Below, one piece after another: positions 27,683 to 36,229 of a stretch of DNA of 64,000 nucleotides. This DNA comes from Emticicia sp031378345 (GTDB taxonomy: Bacteria; Bacteroidota; Bacteroidia; Cytophagales; Spirosomataceae), in NCBI GenBank assembly GCA_031378345.1, contig JANNDY010000025.1, positions 1-64,000 of the forward strand. Reading direction: 5' to 3'. Made by a program: the position numbers and the translations under genes. Below the pieces are notes generated by a model. That model was not told the DNA's origin, did not search any database, and saw only the letters and a program-made list of their open reading frames with translations. Numbering within the stretch: the first letter of the stretch is position 1; the number at the start of each line of letters is the position of its first letter.

Positions 27683-28378
27683 ATGAAATACAAACATTTA
27701 TTCTTTGACCTCGACCACACACTTTGGGATTTTGAACGAAATTCGGCTGAATGTTTGGCTGATATCTATGAGCAGTTTAAACTTAAATCATTGAATATCA
27801 ACAATTTAGAAGATTTTCACAAAGAATTTTCGATTGTTAATAAACATTATTGGAGTTTGCTTGAAAGTAACCAAATTACGCACCATGAGCTTCGCCAACG
27901 AAGATTTCGAGATACATTTATTAATCTTGGAGCCGATATTGATGAAGATTTTGGTTTGGAAGTCAATGAATATTTTCTTGAACTTTTGCCACAAAAAGCA
28001 CATTTAATAGAAGGTGCAGTAGAATTGCTCGAATATTTATTGCCTAAATATGAGTTACATATCATAAGCAACGGTTGGCAGGATATTCAGGTAAATAAAA
28101 TGAAAAGCTCAGAAATTCATCATTATTTTGGCGAGATTATTACCAACGAATTGGCAGGAACTCGAAAGCCAGACCGAAGAATATTTGATTATGCCGTGGA
28201 GCTAACCAAAGCAAACCTTACCGAAAGTCTGATGATTGGGGATAACTACGAAGCCGATATTTTGGGTGCAATCAGTGCCAATATGGATACCGTTTTTTAT
28301 AATCCTGATGAAATAGCAACTACGCAAAAACCTACTTTTGAAATAAAAAAATTGGTAGAGTTGATGGTAATTTTGTAG
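27683..28378 (+). CDS. HAD phosphatase, YjjG-type nucleotidase
   Basis: A 231-residue HAD hydrolase. The ATG at 27683 is used because MKYKHLFFDLDHTLWDFERN begins directly with motif I (DLDHT, nucleophile Asp10). Motif II is ISNGW, motif III the GTRKPD lysine, and motif IV GDNYEADI. The length and the TLWDFERNS form match YjjG-like pyrimidine 5'-nucleotidases, which cleave non-canonical pyrimidine nucleotides. It follows the ferredoxin gene by 8 bp. Confidence 0.9.
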   Translation: MKYKHLFFDLDHTLWDFERNSAECLADIYEQFKLKSLNINNLEDFHKEFSIVNKHYWSLLESNQITHHELRQRRFRDTFINLGADIDEDFGLEVNEYFLELLPQKAHLIEGAVELLEYLLPKYELHIISNGWQDIQVNKMKSSEIHHYFGEIITNELAGTRKPDRRIFDYAVELTKANLTESLMIGDNYEADILGAISANMDTVFYNPDEIATTQKPTFEIKKLVELMVIL

Positions 28379-28405
28379 AAAAAACGTCAATTAAAAATCA
28401 AAAAC

Positions 28406-28888
28406 ATGAAAACCACAGCCCAATCATTACTTCAAACCATCAACCAAGTATTACCATTTTTGCAAGAAATCACAGACGAAGAAGCAAGCCAAAAGCCTTT
28501 ACCAAATAAATGGTCGAAAAAAGAAATATTGGGGCATTTGATAGATTCTGCTTGTAATAATCAACAGAAGTTTGTCAGAATGATGGCATCAAAGCACCTT
28601 GATTTTGTAGGTTATGCACAAGATTTTTGGGTGAATGAGCAGCATTATAATGACGCTTCTTGGCAACAATTAGTTAGTTTTTGGTACGCTTATAATGCTC
28701 ACATTGCCCATATTATTGAGCATGTAAATCCTAATTTTCTACAAAATACAATAACTATTGAAGGCTCAGGATTATTTACATTGGAGTTTATTATGCAAGA
28801 TTATGCCGAACATCTCAAGCATCATTTAACAGCAATTCTACCAAATATAGGTTTAGAAAGTAAATTTCAAAATGTGTATAATGCCTAA
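28406..28888 (+). CDS. DinB/YfiT-like metal-dependent protein
   Basis: A 160-residue four-helix-bundle protein of the DinB_2 type. The three metal-binding His are visible as GHLIDSA (His44), the mid-protein HIAHIIEH segment and AEHLKHHLTAI near the C-terminus. Relatives include bacillithiol transferases and uncharacterised damage-inducible proteins. It lies 27 bp after the phosphatase and ends at a strong terminator (28910-28948), closing an apparent ferredoxin-phosphatase-DinB operon. Confidence 0.88.
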   Translation: MKTTAQSLLQTINQVLPFLQEITDEEASQKPLPNKWSKKEILGHLIDSACNNQQKFVRMMASKHLDFVGYAQDFWVNEQHYNDASWQQLVSFWYAYNAHIAHIIEHVNPNFLQNTITIEGSGLFTLEFIMQDYAEHLKHHLTAILPNIGLESKFQNVYNA

Positions 28889-28909
28889 AAAATGTGATTT
28901 TATATAAAC

Positions 28910-28948
28910 ACAAAAGTGCCTTATTCACTTGAAAAAAGGCACTTTTGT
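28910..28948 (+). terminator. intrinsic terminator
   Basis: 13-bp perfect stem (28910-28922 and 28936-28948) ending in TTTTGT, directly after the DinB gene. Confidence 0.8.
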
Positions 28949-29007
28949 ATAGAAATTGCTTTGTATTCTCCCCTTTTAGGGCTGTCCGATGGGTTGGCTG
29001 GGGGTTT

Positions 29008-30456
29008 TTAAACCCTACTCAACTTAACGGTATTTGTTCTATTATTTCTTTGCAATGGCAAACTTAGCGTATTAATAAACAAATCACCTTTTTGCAATTC
29101 GCCTTTTTCTACCAAAAAGTCTTTAACTGTATCAACAACCTCCTCTACATTTTTGCCTTTTAGGTCTTCAATGACGAATACCTGTACACCTGAATAAAGA
29201 CTTAATTGCGTAGCTAATTGTTTGTTTCCTGTAAAAATAAACAAACCAGCTTTTGGTCGGTGATGCGAAAGTCGAACCGCAGTATAACCCGAAGTTGTAA
29301 AACCAATAATTGCTTTTACTTTCAAATCACGAGCCAAACGACAGGCGGTCATTACAACATTGTCATTTTCTTTTTCTTTCGATTTATAATCATCTTCCGT
29401 AACACGAGTATGATGGCGGAAATATAATTTTTTCTCTTCAGCAAGTTCCTCAACTTTCACAATCGTATTGACCATTGTTTCCACTGCCAAAATCGGATAT
29501 TTTCCCGAAGCACTTTCTGCACTTAGCATTACTGCATCAGCACCATCCAGCACGGCATTGGCAACATCACCCACTTCTGCACGAGTCGGACGAGGACTAT
29601 CAATCATACTTTCAAGCATTTGCGTTGCCACAATAACAGGCTTCGCTGCCAAATTCGACATTTCTACTAAACGCTTCTGAATCATCGGCACATCTTCCGA
29701 AGGCAATTCTACGCCCAAATCTCCACGAGCGACCATAATCGCATCACTTGCATTTACGATGGCTTCCATGTTGATAATCGCTTCTGGTTTTTCTACTTTG
29801 GCAATTACTTTGGCAAATTTGCCTTGCTCTTTGATATATTTCTGAATATCCTGAATTTCTTCGGCAGTACGCACAAACGATAATGCAACCCAATCTACGT
29901 CATTTGCCAAACCAAATTTCAAATCTTCCCAGTCTTTATCAGTTACCGATGGTTGAGAAATATTAGTATTTGGTAAATTTACACCTTTCTTTTGCTTTAA
30001 AAGTCCGCCGTAAACCACTTCTGTGATTACATCCGTACTATCTTTTCCTATTACTTTTACCTCCAATTTGCCATCGTCCATCAAAATTCGCTCTCCGATT
30101 TGCACATCATTATACATACCTTTATATGGTGTGCTTACTCTTTCGGCATTTCCGACAATATCATCACTGGCAAATTTTAAAATATTTCCTGCAAAAATCT
30201 CAACACCATCATTACCAGTTTCCATCAAACCTATTCTGATTTTTGGTCCTTGCAAATCTTGCAAAATGGCACATTTATAACCATGTTCTTCATTAATTTT
30301 ACGAATACGATTTATTCTGATTTGGTGGTCTTCGTGCGTACCATGCGAAAAATTTAATCTGAAAACATTTACACCAGCTTTTGCCAATGCTAATAACATT
30401 TCTTCGCTTTCGGACGCAGGTCCAACTGTTGCTACAATTTTGGTTTTTCTTTGCAT
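29008..30456 (-). CDS. pyk: pyruvate kinase
   Basis: Final glycolytic enzyme, PEP plus ADP to pyruvate plus ATP. The 482 residues show KIVATVGPAS, VFRLNFSHG, LQDLQGPKIRIG, MDDGKLEV, VIAKVEKPEAI (catalytic Lys), MVARGDLGVELP and VATQMLESMI, in the usual order, with a complete C-terminal allosteric domain and no extra PEP-utiliser domain. The gene is divergent from the leuA leader region. A TATTTTTG element (minus strand, 30493-30500) lies 37 bp upstream of the ATG as a possible promoter. Confidence 0.97.
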   Translation of the reverse strand: MQRKTKIVATVGPASESEEMLLALAKAGVNVFRLNFSHGTHEDHQIRINRIRKINEEHGYKCAILQDLQGPKIRIGLMETGNDGVEIFAGNILKFASDDIVGNAERVSTPYKGMYNDVQIGERILMDDGKLEVKVIGKDSTDVITEVVYGGLLKQKKGVNLPNTNISQPSVTDKDWEDLKFGLANDVDWVALSFVRTAEEIQDIQKYIKEQGKFAKVIAKVEKPEAIINMEAIVNASDAIMVARGDLGVELPSEDVPMIQKRLVEMSNLAAKPVIVATQMLESMIDSPRPTRAEVGDVANAVLDGADAVMLSAESASGKYPILAVETMVNTIVKVEELAEEKKLYFRHHTRVTEDDYKSKEKENDNVVMTACRLARDLKVKAIIGFTTSGYTAVRLSHHRPKAGLFIFTGNKQLATQLSLYSGVQVFVIEDLKGKNVEEVVDTVKDFLVEKGELQKGDLFINTLSLPLQRNNRTNTVKLSRV

Positions 30457-30680
30457 AAATATATAAAATTTTTCTTCGGCTTAGGAATCACGCAAAAATA
30501 CTAACAATTTGTGAGAATTGCAGAATAAAGTATTTTGATTTTTAAAAATGAGCCGGTCAAAAAAACACTTTTTTTAAGCTAAAATACTGATAATAAGGCT
30601 TTTAAATTTATTGTTTTCGGTATTTAGATGAAAACAGAATATTTTTTGTATATTTGTCTATCAAAAAAAATCAAGAAGTT

Positions 30681-30711
30681 TTTGCCTAAAAAAAATATTC
30701 TGCTAAATTTG
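30681..30711 (+). promoter_or_regulatory. predicted leuA promoter
   Basis: TTTG (30681-30684), exactly 19-bp spacer, TAAATTTG (30704-30711): an ideal Bacteroidota promoter. Transcription would begin near 30717-30720 and give a leader of about 185 nt before leuA. Confidence 0.75.
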
Positions 30712-30736
30712 TACTCTTGAAAAAATAATAAAACCA

Positions 30737-30793
30737 TTGAATCATTCATCAATCGCAAATTCACTTATCCTGCTACTCAACCTTTCGGTGTGA
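30737..30793 (+). CDS. leucine-rich leader peptide of leuA
   Basis: A TTG-initiated 18-codon ORF ending at TGA 30791-30793. The C-terminal part reads SLILLLNLSV, with codons CTT ATC CTG CTA CTC AAC CTT TCG GTG, i.e. five Leu, one Ile and one Val in ten codons. It lies about 20 nt after the predicted transcription start and 24 nt before an intrinsic terminator that precedes leuA. This is the layout of a branched-chain amino-acid leader peptide whose translation senses charged tRNA-Leu. The start codon is uncertain because no ATG is in frame. Confidence 0.7.
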   Translation: MNHSSIANSLILLLNLSV

Positions 30794-30855
30794 GAAATGG
30801 AGATTTTGTATATAACCAAAAGCCCTTTCTTGCAATGTAAGAAAGGGCTTTTTGA
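30792..30855 (+). promoter_or_regulatory. leu attenuator: antiterminator and terminator hairpins
   Basis: The terminator has a perfect 14-bp stem (30818-30831 and 30839-30852) followed by T's. The segment 30792-30800 can pair with 30823-30831 of the terminator's left arm (8 of 9 positions, one a G-U pair), giving a competing antiterminator. A ribosome stalled on the Leu codons leaves 30792-30800 free; a ribosome at the leader stop codon covers it. This predicts leuA read-through only when leucyl-tRNA is low. Confidence 0.7.
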
Positions 30856-30904
30856 TGAAAATGATGAAAAAACAAGTACTTAACCATTATTAATCTCATT
30901 CAAA

Positions 30905-32047
30905 ATGAGCCAGAAAATTTATGTTTTCGATACCACCTTACGAGATGGCGAGCAAGTTCCCGGTTGTCAATTGACGACCGAAGAAAAAGTAATGATTGCC
31001 AGAGAGCTCGAAAAACTCGGTGTTGATATTATTGAAGCTGGATTTCCGATTTCGAGTCCAGGAGATTTTCGCTCGGTTGTGGAGGTTTCCAAAGCTGTTA
31101 CAAATCCAACTATTTGTGCCTTATCTCGTGCCGTAAAAGGCGATATTGATTGTGCTGGCGAAGCCCTCAAATTTGCCAAACGCCCACGAATTCACACGGG
31201 CATTGGTGCGTCAGATATTCATATCAAACATAAATTTAATAGCAATCGTGAAGCAATTATTGAGCAAGCAATTGATGCCGTAAAACACGCCCGAAACTTG
31301 GTAGATGATGTTGAATTTTATGCTGAAGATTCGGGTCGTGCCGACTTAGAGTTTTTAGCTCGTTTGACCGAAAATGTTATAAAAGCGGGGGCAACGGTAG
31401 TAAATTTGCCAGATACGACTGGTTATGTGCTACCAAATGAAATGTTTGAGCGAATAACTTATTTGATGAATAATGTGCCAAATATTGACAAAGCAATCAT
31501 TTCGATGCACAACCATAATGATTTGGGAATGGCAACTGCCAATACAATTGCTGGAATTCAGGCAGGAGCAAGACAAGTGGAAGTTACAATAAATGGCATT
31601 GGCGAGCGTGCAGGAAATACATCTTTGGAAGAAGTTGCCATGATTTTGAAAGTCCATAAATCGCTTGGCTATCATACAGATATTGACAGCACGATGTTGT
31701 TTCCGATGAGTAATTTGGTTTCGCAAACGATGCGTATGCAAGTACAAGCAAACAAGGCAATTGTCGGACGAAATGCTTTTGCTCACTCGTCAGGAATTCA
31801 CCAAGATGGCTTCTTGAAACATACTGATACTTACGAAATCATGAGTCCGCAGGAAGTAGGTGTACCAAAATCTTCTATTGTTTTGACAGCCAGAAGTGGT
31901 CGCCATGCACTAAAGCACCGCCTTGAAATATTAGGCTTCAAACTCGAAAAACCTACATTAGATGATACCTACAAGCGTTTTTTGACTTTAGCCGATGAAA
32001 TCAAAGAAGTAAATGACAAGGATTTGGTGAAGTTGATGCGGGCGTAA
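30905..32047 (+). CDS. leuA: 2-isopropylmalate synthase, short form
   Basis: Condenses acetyl-CoA with 2-oxoisovalerate in the first committed step of leucine synthesis. The 380-residue protein begins with the DRE-TIM barrel signature FDTTLRDGEQVPG, followed by EAGFPISSPGDF, SMHNHNDLGMATANT (metal site HNHND) and NGIGERAGNTSLEEV, then the AFAHSSGIHQDG linker segment. It ends soon after the barrel and accessory helices (KLMRA) and lacks the about 130-residue C-terminal leucine-binding regulatory domain of E. coli-type LeuA. The substrate could be a related 2-oxo acid, but the Leu leader upstream supports LeuA. No other leu gene follows. Confidence 0.9.
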   Translation: MSQKIYVFDTTLRDGEQVPGCQLTTEEKVMIARELEKLGVDIIEAGFPISSPGDFRSVVEVSKAVTNPTICALSRAVKGDIDCAGEALKFAKRPRIHTGIGASDIHIKHKFNSNREAIIEQAIDAVKHARNLVDDVEFYAEDSGRADLEFLARLTENVIKAGATVVNLPDTTGYVLPNEMFERITYLMNNVPNIDKAIISMHNHNDLGMATANTIAGIQAGARQVEVTINGIGERAGNTSLEEVAMILKVHKSLGYHTDIDSTMLFPMSNLVSQTMRMQVQANKAIVGRNAFAHSSGIHQDGFLKHTDTYEIMSPQEVGVPKSSIVLTARSGRHALKHRLEILGFKLEKPTLDDTYKRFLTLADEIKEVNDKDLVKLMRA

Positions 32048-32062
32048 TATTTTATTATAAAT

Positions 32063-32116
32063 AAAAAAGATGAATCAAGAATACTCAAACAAGTTATTCT
32101 TGATTCATCTTTTTTT
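32063..32116 (+). terminator. strong intrinsic terminator after leuA
   Basis: Perfect 21-bp arms (32063-32083 and 32095-32115) with flanking A- and T-runs. It can also act on minus-strand transcripts from the PadR operon. Confidence 0.85.
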
Positions 32117-32159
32117 GTAGCAAAAAATGTTAAAAAAAATAGATGGCTCAAATAGTTGC

Positions 32160-32942
32160 CTATTTATTAAATTTTATCAAATTCCACGTACTTGTATTTT
32201 CAGTAATCAACCTAATTACTACCCATGAGTAAATAAAATATAACGTTAAAATTATTGTTTTTATTTCGTTTGAATATTCGATATTAGTAAGTGGAATTAC
32301 ATTCAAAATAGGTCGAACATATACAGGCAACAATACCAATGGCAACATAAAATATTGCTGTAAAATACTTAACTTGACATTTGAAAATAATTTGTTTCGT
32401 TTTTGGTCTAACTTTTCTTCTTTCTGAGTGAAAAACAATAATTTAAACTCAAATCTATGACCATTTTTTACCCATTCGCCAAAAATTGCAGCATAAAGAA
32501 CAAGTATTGGCAAGTATATTATCATGAGATACAGACCTTTCGAAGTAAAGATATGATTAACAAAACAATAGTAAAATAACATAGCCAATACACCAAAAAA
32601 GCCTACTTGATAAGTACGAAAAGCATCAAAAAAATAGATTCTTAATTTTTGTCGAAAGGTTTTGCGAAAGCCATCAACATATTCTGCTTCAAATGCCTTT
32701 GGACCATAATGGTGTTGCACTTCCCTTGCCCAACTAAAACCATTCTGTTGTCCATAATAATATTTTGAAAATTTTTGGTCTGTTTGTTCAAAAGCCTCAT
32801 CAAAACTTAGCCCAGAACTCATTTTTCCTTCAATATCTGTACAATAATGGTCTAAGATTTCATCATAAAATTCTCTGTACTTTAATTCCCACGAAAGCAA
32901 ATATTGCTCAATAGTTTCTATGTATTCTGCCGACAAGGTCAT
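32160..32942 (-). CDS. HAAS-like membrane protein paired with PadR
   Basis: A 260-residue protein. The N-terminal 60 residues (YLLSWELKYREFYDEILDHYCTDI..GLSFDEAFEQ) resemble HAAS-type helical domains that occur with PadR regulators. Four or five membrane segments follow (FFGVLAMLFYYCFV, LMIIYLPILVLYAAIF, YFMLPLVLLPVYV, IILTLYFIYSWVVIRLI). Its ATG overlaps the padR stop by ATGA, so the two are translationally coupled. A membrane sensor or efflux-related partner under PadR control is a reasonable guess; the substrate is unknown. Confidence 0.78.
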   Translation of the reverse strand: MTLSAEYIETIEQYLLSWELKYREFYDEILDHYCTDIEGKMSSGLSFDEAFEQTDQKFSKYYYGQQNGFSWAREVQHHYGPKAFEAEYVDGFRKTFRQKLRIYFFDAFRTYQVGFFGVLAMLFYYCFVNHIFTSKGLYLMIIYLPILVLYAAIFGEWVKNGHRFEFKLLFFTQKEEKLDQKRNKLFSNVKLSILQQYFMLPLVLLPVYVRPILNVIPLTNIEYSNEIKTIILTLYFIYSWVVIRLITENTSTWNLIKFNK

Positions 32943-33271
32943 ATTGCAACGGTTTTAGGGTTTAGAATTCTGTTTAAACTTTCAGCAAATATTGCCAACT
33001 CTGAAATACGAATCTCAGCGGCAGCATTGCCTTTTGGTGTAATTTCATAATATTTTCTAATTCTACCATCTACTTTTTCAGCTTTGGTTGTCAAAACCTC
33101 CTCTGCTTCCAATTTATGTAGCAATGGGTATAATGCACCTTCGGTAATCTGAATTTCGTCGGCGGTGAGTTCCTTTACTTTTTGTGTAATTTCATAGCCA
33201 TACATTCTTCCATTATCTTTCAATAGTTTTAGTACGATAGCATTTAAACTTCCTTTGATATGTTGGTTCAT
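32939..33271 (-). CDS. PadR-family transcriptional regulator
   Basis: A 110-residue winged-helix repressor from the ATG at 33271, chosen because MNQHIKGSLNAIVLKLLKDNGRMYGYEI is the standard PadR start; a longer frame exists. GALYPLLHKLEAEEVL and GRIRKYYEITPKG are the recognition helix and wing. PadR proteins bind dyads and respond to small hydrophobic ligands or membrane stress. A dyad ATACAT-N9-ATGTAT upstream (33314-33334) is a candidate autoregulatory operator. Confidence 0.93.
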   Translation of the reverse strand: MNQHIKGSLNAIVLKLLKDNGRMYGYEITQKVKELTADEIQITEGALYPLLHKLEAEEVLTTKAEKVDGRIRKYYEITPKGNAAAEIRISELAIFAESLNRILNPKTVAI

Positions 33272-33291
33272 AGCTTTAATAAATTTCTGCA

Positions 33292-33334
33292 CAAACATAT
33301 ACCTAATTTTTCGATACATCTAATACTTATGTAT
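33292..33334 (-). promoter_or_regulatory. padR promoter element and candidate operator
   Basis: On the minus strand TATGTTTG (33292-33299) is a -7 match. The dyad ATACAT-N9-ATGTAT (33314-33334) overlaps where the -33 box would lie, as expected for an autorepressor. Confidence 0.45.
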
Positions 33335-33562
33335 ATTTTTTTGAAACAATATTTTTCTTCTAAAATATCCCCTACATTTTTTATCATAAAAAGTTAGATT
33401 TTGGGTCTTAAAAAAGACAAATGCCTGATGCTATATTGTGGCTTTTCTGTTCCTAAATTGTTTCGAATTGCTTCTATTTTTTGAGAAATATTAATGTAAA
33501 TCTTATATGTTTTGATGAGAGTTCTTTAACTTCGTAAAATCTTCATCAAAAACTATAAACTC

Positions 33563-34849
33563 ATGCCCTCACGCCGTCATTTTCTGAGCAAAGCTGCAAT
33601 GCTTGCAGGAACTTCATTAATTCCAACATTGAAAGGGTTTTCAGAAGATAATCTCTTGAAAATCAAGGGTTTATCTCAAAATAAATCACCTCTCGAACTG
33701 GCAACAGATGAAGATTATTGGTGGCAAATTCAGCAAGCATACACAGTTTCTCCCCAAATAATTAACTTAAATAATGGTGGTGTAAGTCCTTCTCCTTTGG
33801 TAGTTCAAAATGCCGTTGAAAGATACAATAAGCTCGCCAACGAAGCACCAAGCTACTTTATGTGGCGAATAATGGACCAAGGACGTGAACCTTTGCGAGA
33901 GAATTTGGCAAAATACGCAGGTGTTTCTTCCGAAGAAATTGCCATTAACAGAAATGCTACTGAAGCTCTTGATACTGTAATTTTGGGCTTGCCCTTACAG
34001 CGTGGTGACGAAATCGTAATGACTCGCTACGACTACCCAAATATGTTGCACGCATGGCGACAAAGAGAATTGCGTGAAGGCTTAAGAATCAATTATGTAG
34101 AACTTGATTTGCCTGCCGAAGACAATGATTTGGTTGTAAAGAAATTTGTAGAGCAAATGACTCCACGCACAAAACTTGTTCATATCACCCATATTTTTAA
34201 CTGGAATGGGCAGATTTTACCAGCCAAACGCATTGCAGAAGAAGCCCACAAACGAGGCATCGAAGTATTGGTTGATGGAGCTCATTCTTTTGCTCATCTC
34301 GAATACAAAATCACAGATTTAGACTGCGATTATTTTGGAACAAGTTTGCATAAATGGCTTTCTGCACCAATAGGTACTGGAATGTTATGGGTGAAAAAAG
34401 AGAAAATCTCTAAGATTTTTCCACTAATTCCAAATGATAAACCAAATTCGGATAATATTCGCAAGTTTGAAAATTTGGGTACTCGTCCATTTATGATTGA
34501 GCAAGCCATTGGGCAAGCTCTCAATTTTCAGTTGGCAATTGGAAATGCTCGAAAAGAAGCAAGATTGAGGTTTTTGAAAGATTATTGGGCACACGAGGCG
34601 ATAAAATTACCAAAAATAAAAATGAATACTTCGCTGAAAGCTGAATTTTCAGGAGCGTTGGCACATTTTAGCGTTGAAGGCTTAGAGGCAGGAAAAATGG
34701 AAGGAGAATTATTTTCTAAGTTTAAAATACATACTTCACCTACAAAATGGGAAAAATTAGACGGCGTACGTGTAACCCCTCACGTATATACTACATTAAG
34801 AGATTTAGACAGATTGCTTGAAGGTGTTCAGCATTTGACAAAGTTGTAG
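33563..34849 (+). CDS. Tat-exported class V aminotransferase-like PLP enzyme
   Basis: A 428-residue PLP enzyme of the aminotransferase class V / isopenicillin-N-epimerase-like group. The N-terminus carries a twin-arginine signal (PSRRHFLSKAAMLAG) and a hydrophobic stretch. PLP-site features: NRNATEALD, VDGAHSFAHLEYK (Asp/His stacking on the cofactor) and FGTSLHKWLSAPIGTG with the Schiff-base Lys. Export in folded, cofactor-loaded form through Tat is consistent. The reaction is unknown; cysteine-desulfurase-like or epimerase chemistry are both possible. Confidence 0.88.
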   Translation: MPSRRHFLSKAAMLAGTSLIPTLKGFSEDNLLKIKGLSQNKSPLELATDEDYWWQIQQAYTVSPQIINLNNGGVSPSPLVVQNAVERYNKLANEAPSYFMWRIMDQGREPLRENLAKYAGVSSEEIAINRNATEALDTVILGLPLQRGDEIVMTRYDYPNMLHAWRQRELREGLRINYVELDLPAEDNDLVVKKFVEQMTPRTKLVHITHIFNWNGQILPAKRIAEEAHKRGIEVLVDGAHSFAHLEYKITDLDCDYFGTSLHKWLSAPIGTGMLWVKKEKISKIFPLIPNDKPNSDNIRKFENLGTRPFMIEQAIGQALNFQLAIGNARKEARLRFLKDYWAHEAIKLPKIKMNTSLKAEFSGALAHFSVEGLEAGKMEGELFSKFKIHTSPTKWEKLDGVRVTPHVYTTLRDLDRLLEGVQHLTKL

Positions 34850-34910
34850 ATTGGTTCTTCGGTTTTAGAGGTTTTTATAAAGCAACTTCAACACTACACA
34901 GCAATTTTTT

Positions 34911-35002
34911 AAATCCGTGCTTATAAATCCGTGTTATCCGTGTTCCATTTTCGACGAAATTAGGACACGGATAACACGGATTTATACAGATTTTCACGGA
35001 TA
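34911..35002. repeat. nested palindromic repeat, copy 2
   Basis: Inner arms 34925-34945 and 34963-34983 (one mismatch), outer partial arms near 34911-34919 and 34995-35002. The inner 60 bp differ from copy 1 (12286-12345) by two substitutions and one indel. This copy lies between convergent genes. Confidence 0.85.
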
Positions 35003-35028
35003 TTAAAAAATTGTCATTGTATCCTAAA

Positions 35029-36192
35029 TTACCTTAAAATCTCTCTTGCAATTACTAATTTTTGTATTTCGGAAGTACCTTCATAAATCTGTGTGATTTT
35101 TGCATCACGCATCAATCGCTCCACATGAAATTCTTTTACATAACCATAGCCACCGTGAATCTGCACAGCTTCGGTTGTTGCCCACATTGCTACGTCTGAG
35201 GCAAAAAGTTTTGCCATTGCTGCCGATTCTACATAATCTTTGCCTTCATCTTTTTGACGTGCGGCTTTATAAATTAACAAACGTGCAGCCTCAATTTTGG
35301 TTGCCATTTCTGCCAATTTGAACTGAATCGCTTGGTGTTCGCTGATAGATTTTCCAAAAGCTTTTCTTTCTTTTGAGTATTTTAATGCCAATTCGTAAGA
35401 ACCTGCCGCAATGCCCAATGCTTGTGCAGCGATGCCAATTCTGCCTCCATTGAGCGTACTCATGGCGAACTTAAACCCAAATCCATCTGCCCCAATTCTG
35501 TTTTCTTTTGGCACTTTTACATCAGTAAACATCAAAGAATGTGTGTCTGACGAGCGTATGCCCATTTTATCTTCTTTTTTGCCTACTACAAAACCTTCCA
35601 TGCTTTTTTCCACAATAAAACAATTGATACCCTTGTGCTTGAGTTCGGGGTGAGTCTGTGCCATTACCAAACAAACTGATGATGTGCCGCCATTGGTAAT
35701 CCAGTTTTTTGTTCCATTTAATAAATAGTAGTCGCCCTTGTCTTCGGCTGTTGTCTGTTGTGAAGTTGCGTCAGAGCCAGCTTCAGGTTCTGACAAGCAA
35801 AATGCTCCGATGATTTCGCCAGAAGCTAATGGTTTTAAATATTTTTGTTTTTGTTCTTCCGAGCCATAAGCTTCTAATCCCCAACAAACCAACGAATTAT
35901 TGACCGACATCACCACCGATGCCGAAGCATCAACTTTCGAGATTTCTTCTATTGCCAACACATACGAAATCGTGTCCATGCCGCCACCACCATATTCTGG
36001 TGAAACCATCATGCCCATAAAGCCCAATTCGCCCATTTTTTTGACTTGCTCTGTGGGAAATTTAGAGTGAGTATCTCGCTCAATTGCCGTCGAAAGGAGT
36101 TCGTTTTGGGCAAAATCACGGGCAGCTTCTTTCACTGCCAGATGTTCTTCGGTTAAGTTAAAATTGATACCTTCTATTGTCGTTGCTGCCAT
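35029..36192 (-). CDS. acyl-CoA dehydrogenase (short/branched-chain type)
   Basis: FAD-dependent dehydrogenation of acyl-CoA thioesters in fatty-acid or branched-chain amino-acid degradation. The 387-residue sequence has GFMGMMVSPEYGGGGMDTISY, CLSEPEAGSDA (FAD/substrate loop), NGTKNWITNGG, and near the C-terminus YEGTSEIQKLVIAREIL, where the Glu is the catalytic base of short-chain-type enzymes. Soluble homotetramer expected. A promoter with a perfect palindrome lies upstream, suggesting repression by a TetR-like regulator. Confidence 0.95.
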   Translation of the reverse strand: MAATTIEGINFNLTEEHLAVKEAARDFAQNELLSTAIERDTHSKFPTEQVKKMGELGFMGMMVSPEYGGGGMDTISYVLAIEEISKVDASASVVMSVNNSLVCWGLEAYGSEEQKQKYLKPLASGEIIGAFCLSEPEAGSDATSQQTTAEDKGDYYLLNGTKNWITNGGTSSVCLVMAQTHPELKHKGINCFIVEKSMEGFVVGKKEDKMGIRSSDTHSLMFTDVKVPKENRIGADGFGFKFAMSTLNGGRIGIAAQALGIAAGSYELALKYSKERKAFGKSISEHQAIQFKLAEMATKIEAARLLIYKAARQKDEGKDYVESAAMAKLFASDVAMWATTEAVQIHGGYGYVKEFHVERLMRDAKITQIYEGTSEIQKLVIAREILR

Positions 36193-36229
36193 TTTATTAG
36201 TTTTTATAGTTTGTTTTGAATGAAGAAGG

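Noticed and set aside
30628..30720. A 30-codon Leu-containing ORF ending just before the leuA leader
   Set aside because: It overlaps the predicted promoter boxes (30681-30711) and lies upstream of the transcription start, so it cannot be the leader peptide.
30818..30855. The leu terminator as an ordinary terminator of pyk
   Set aside because: pyk is transcribed in the opposite direction and ends at 29008, far away.
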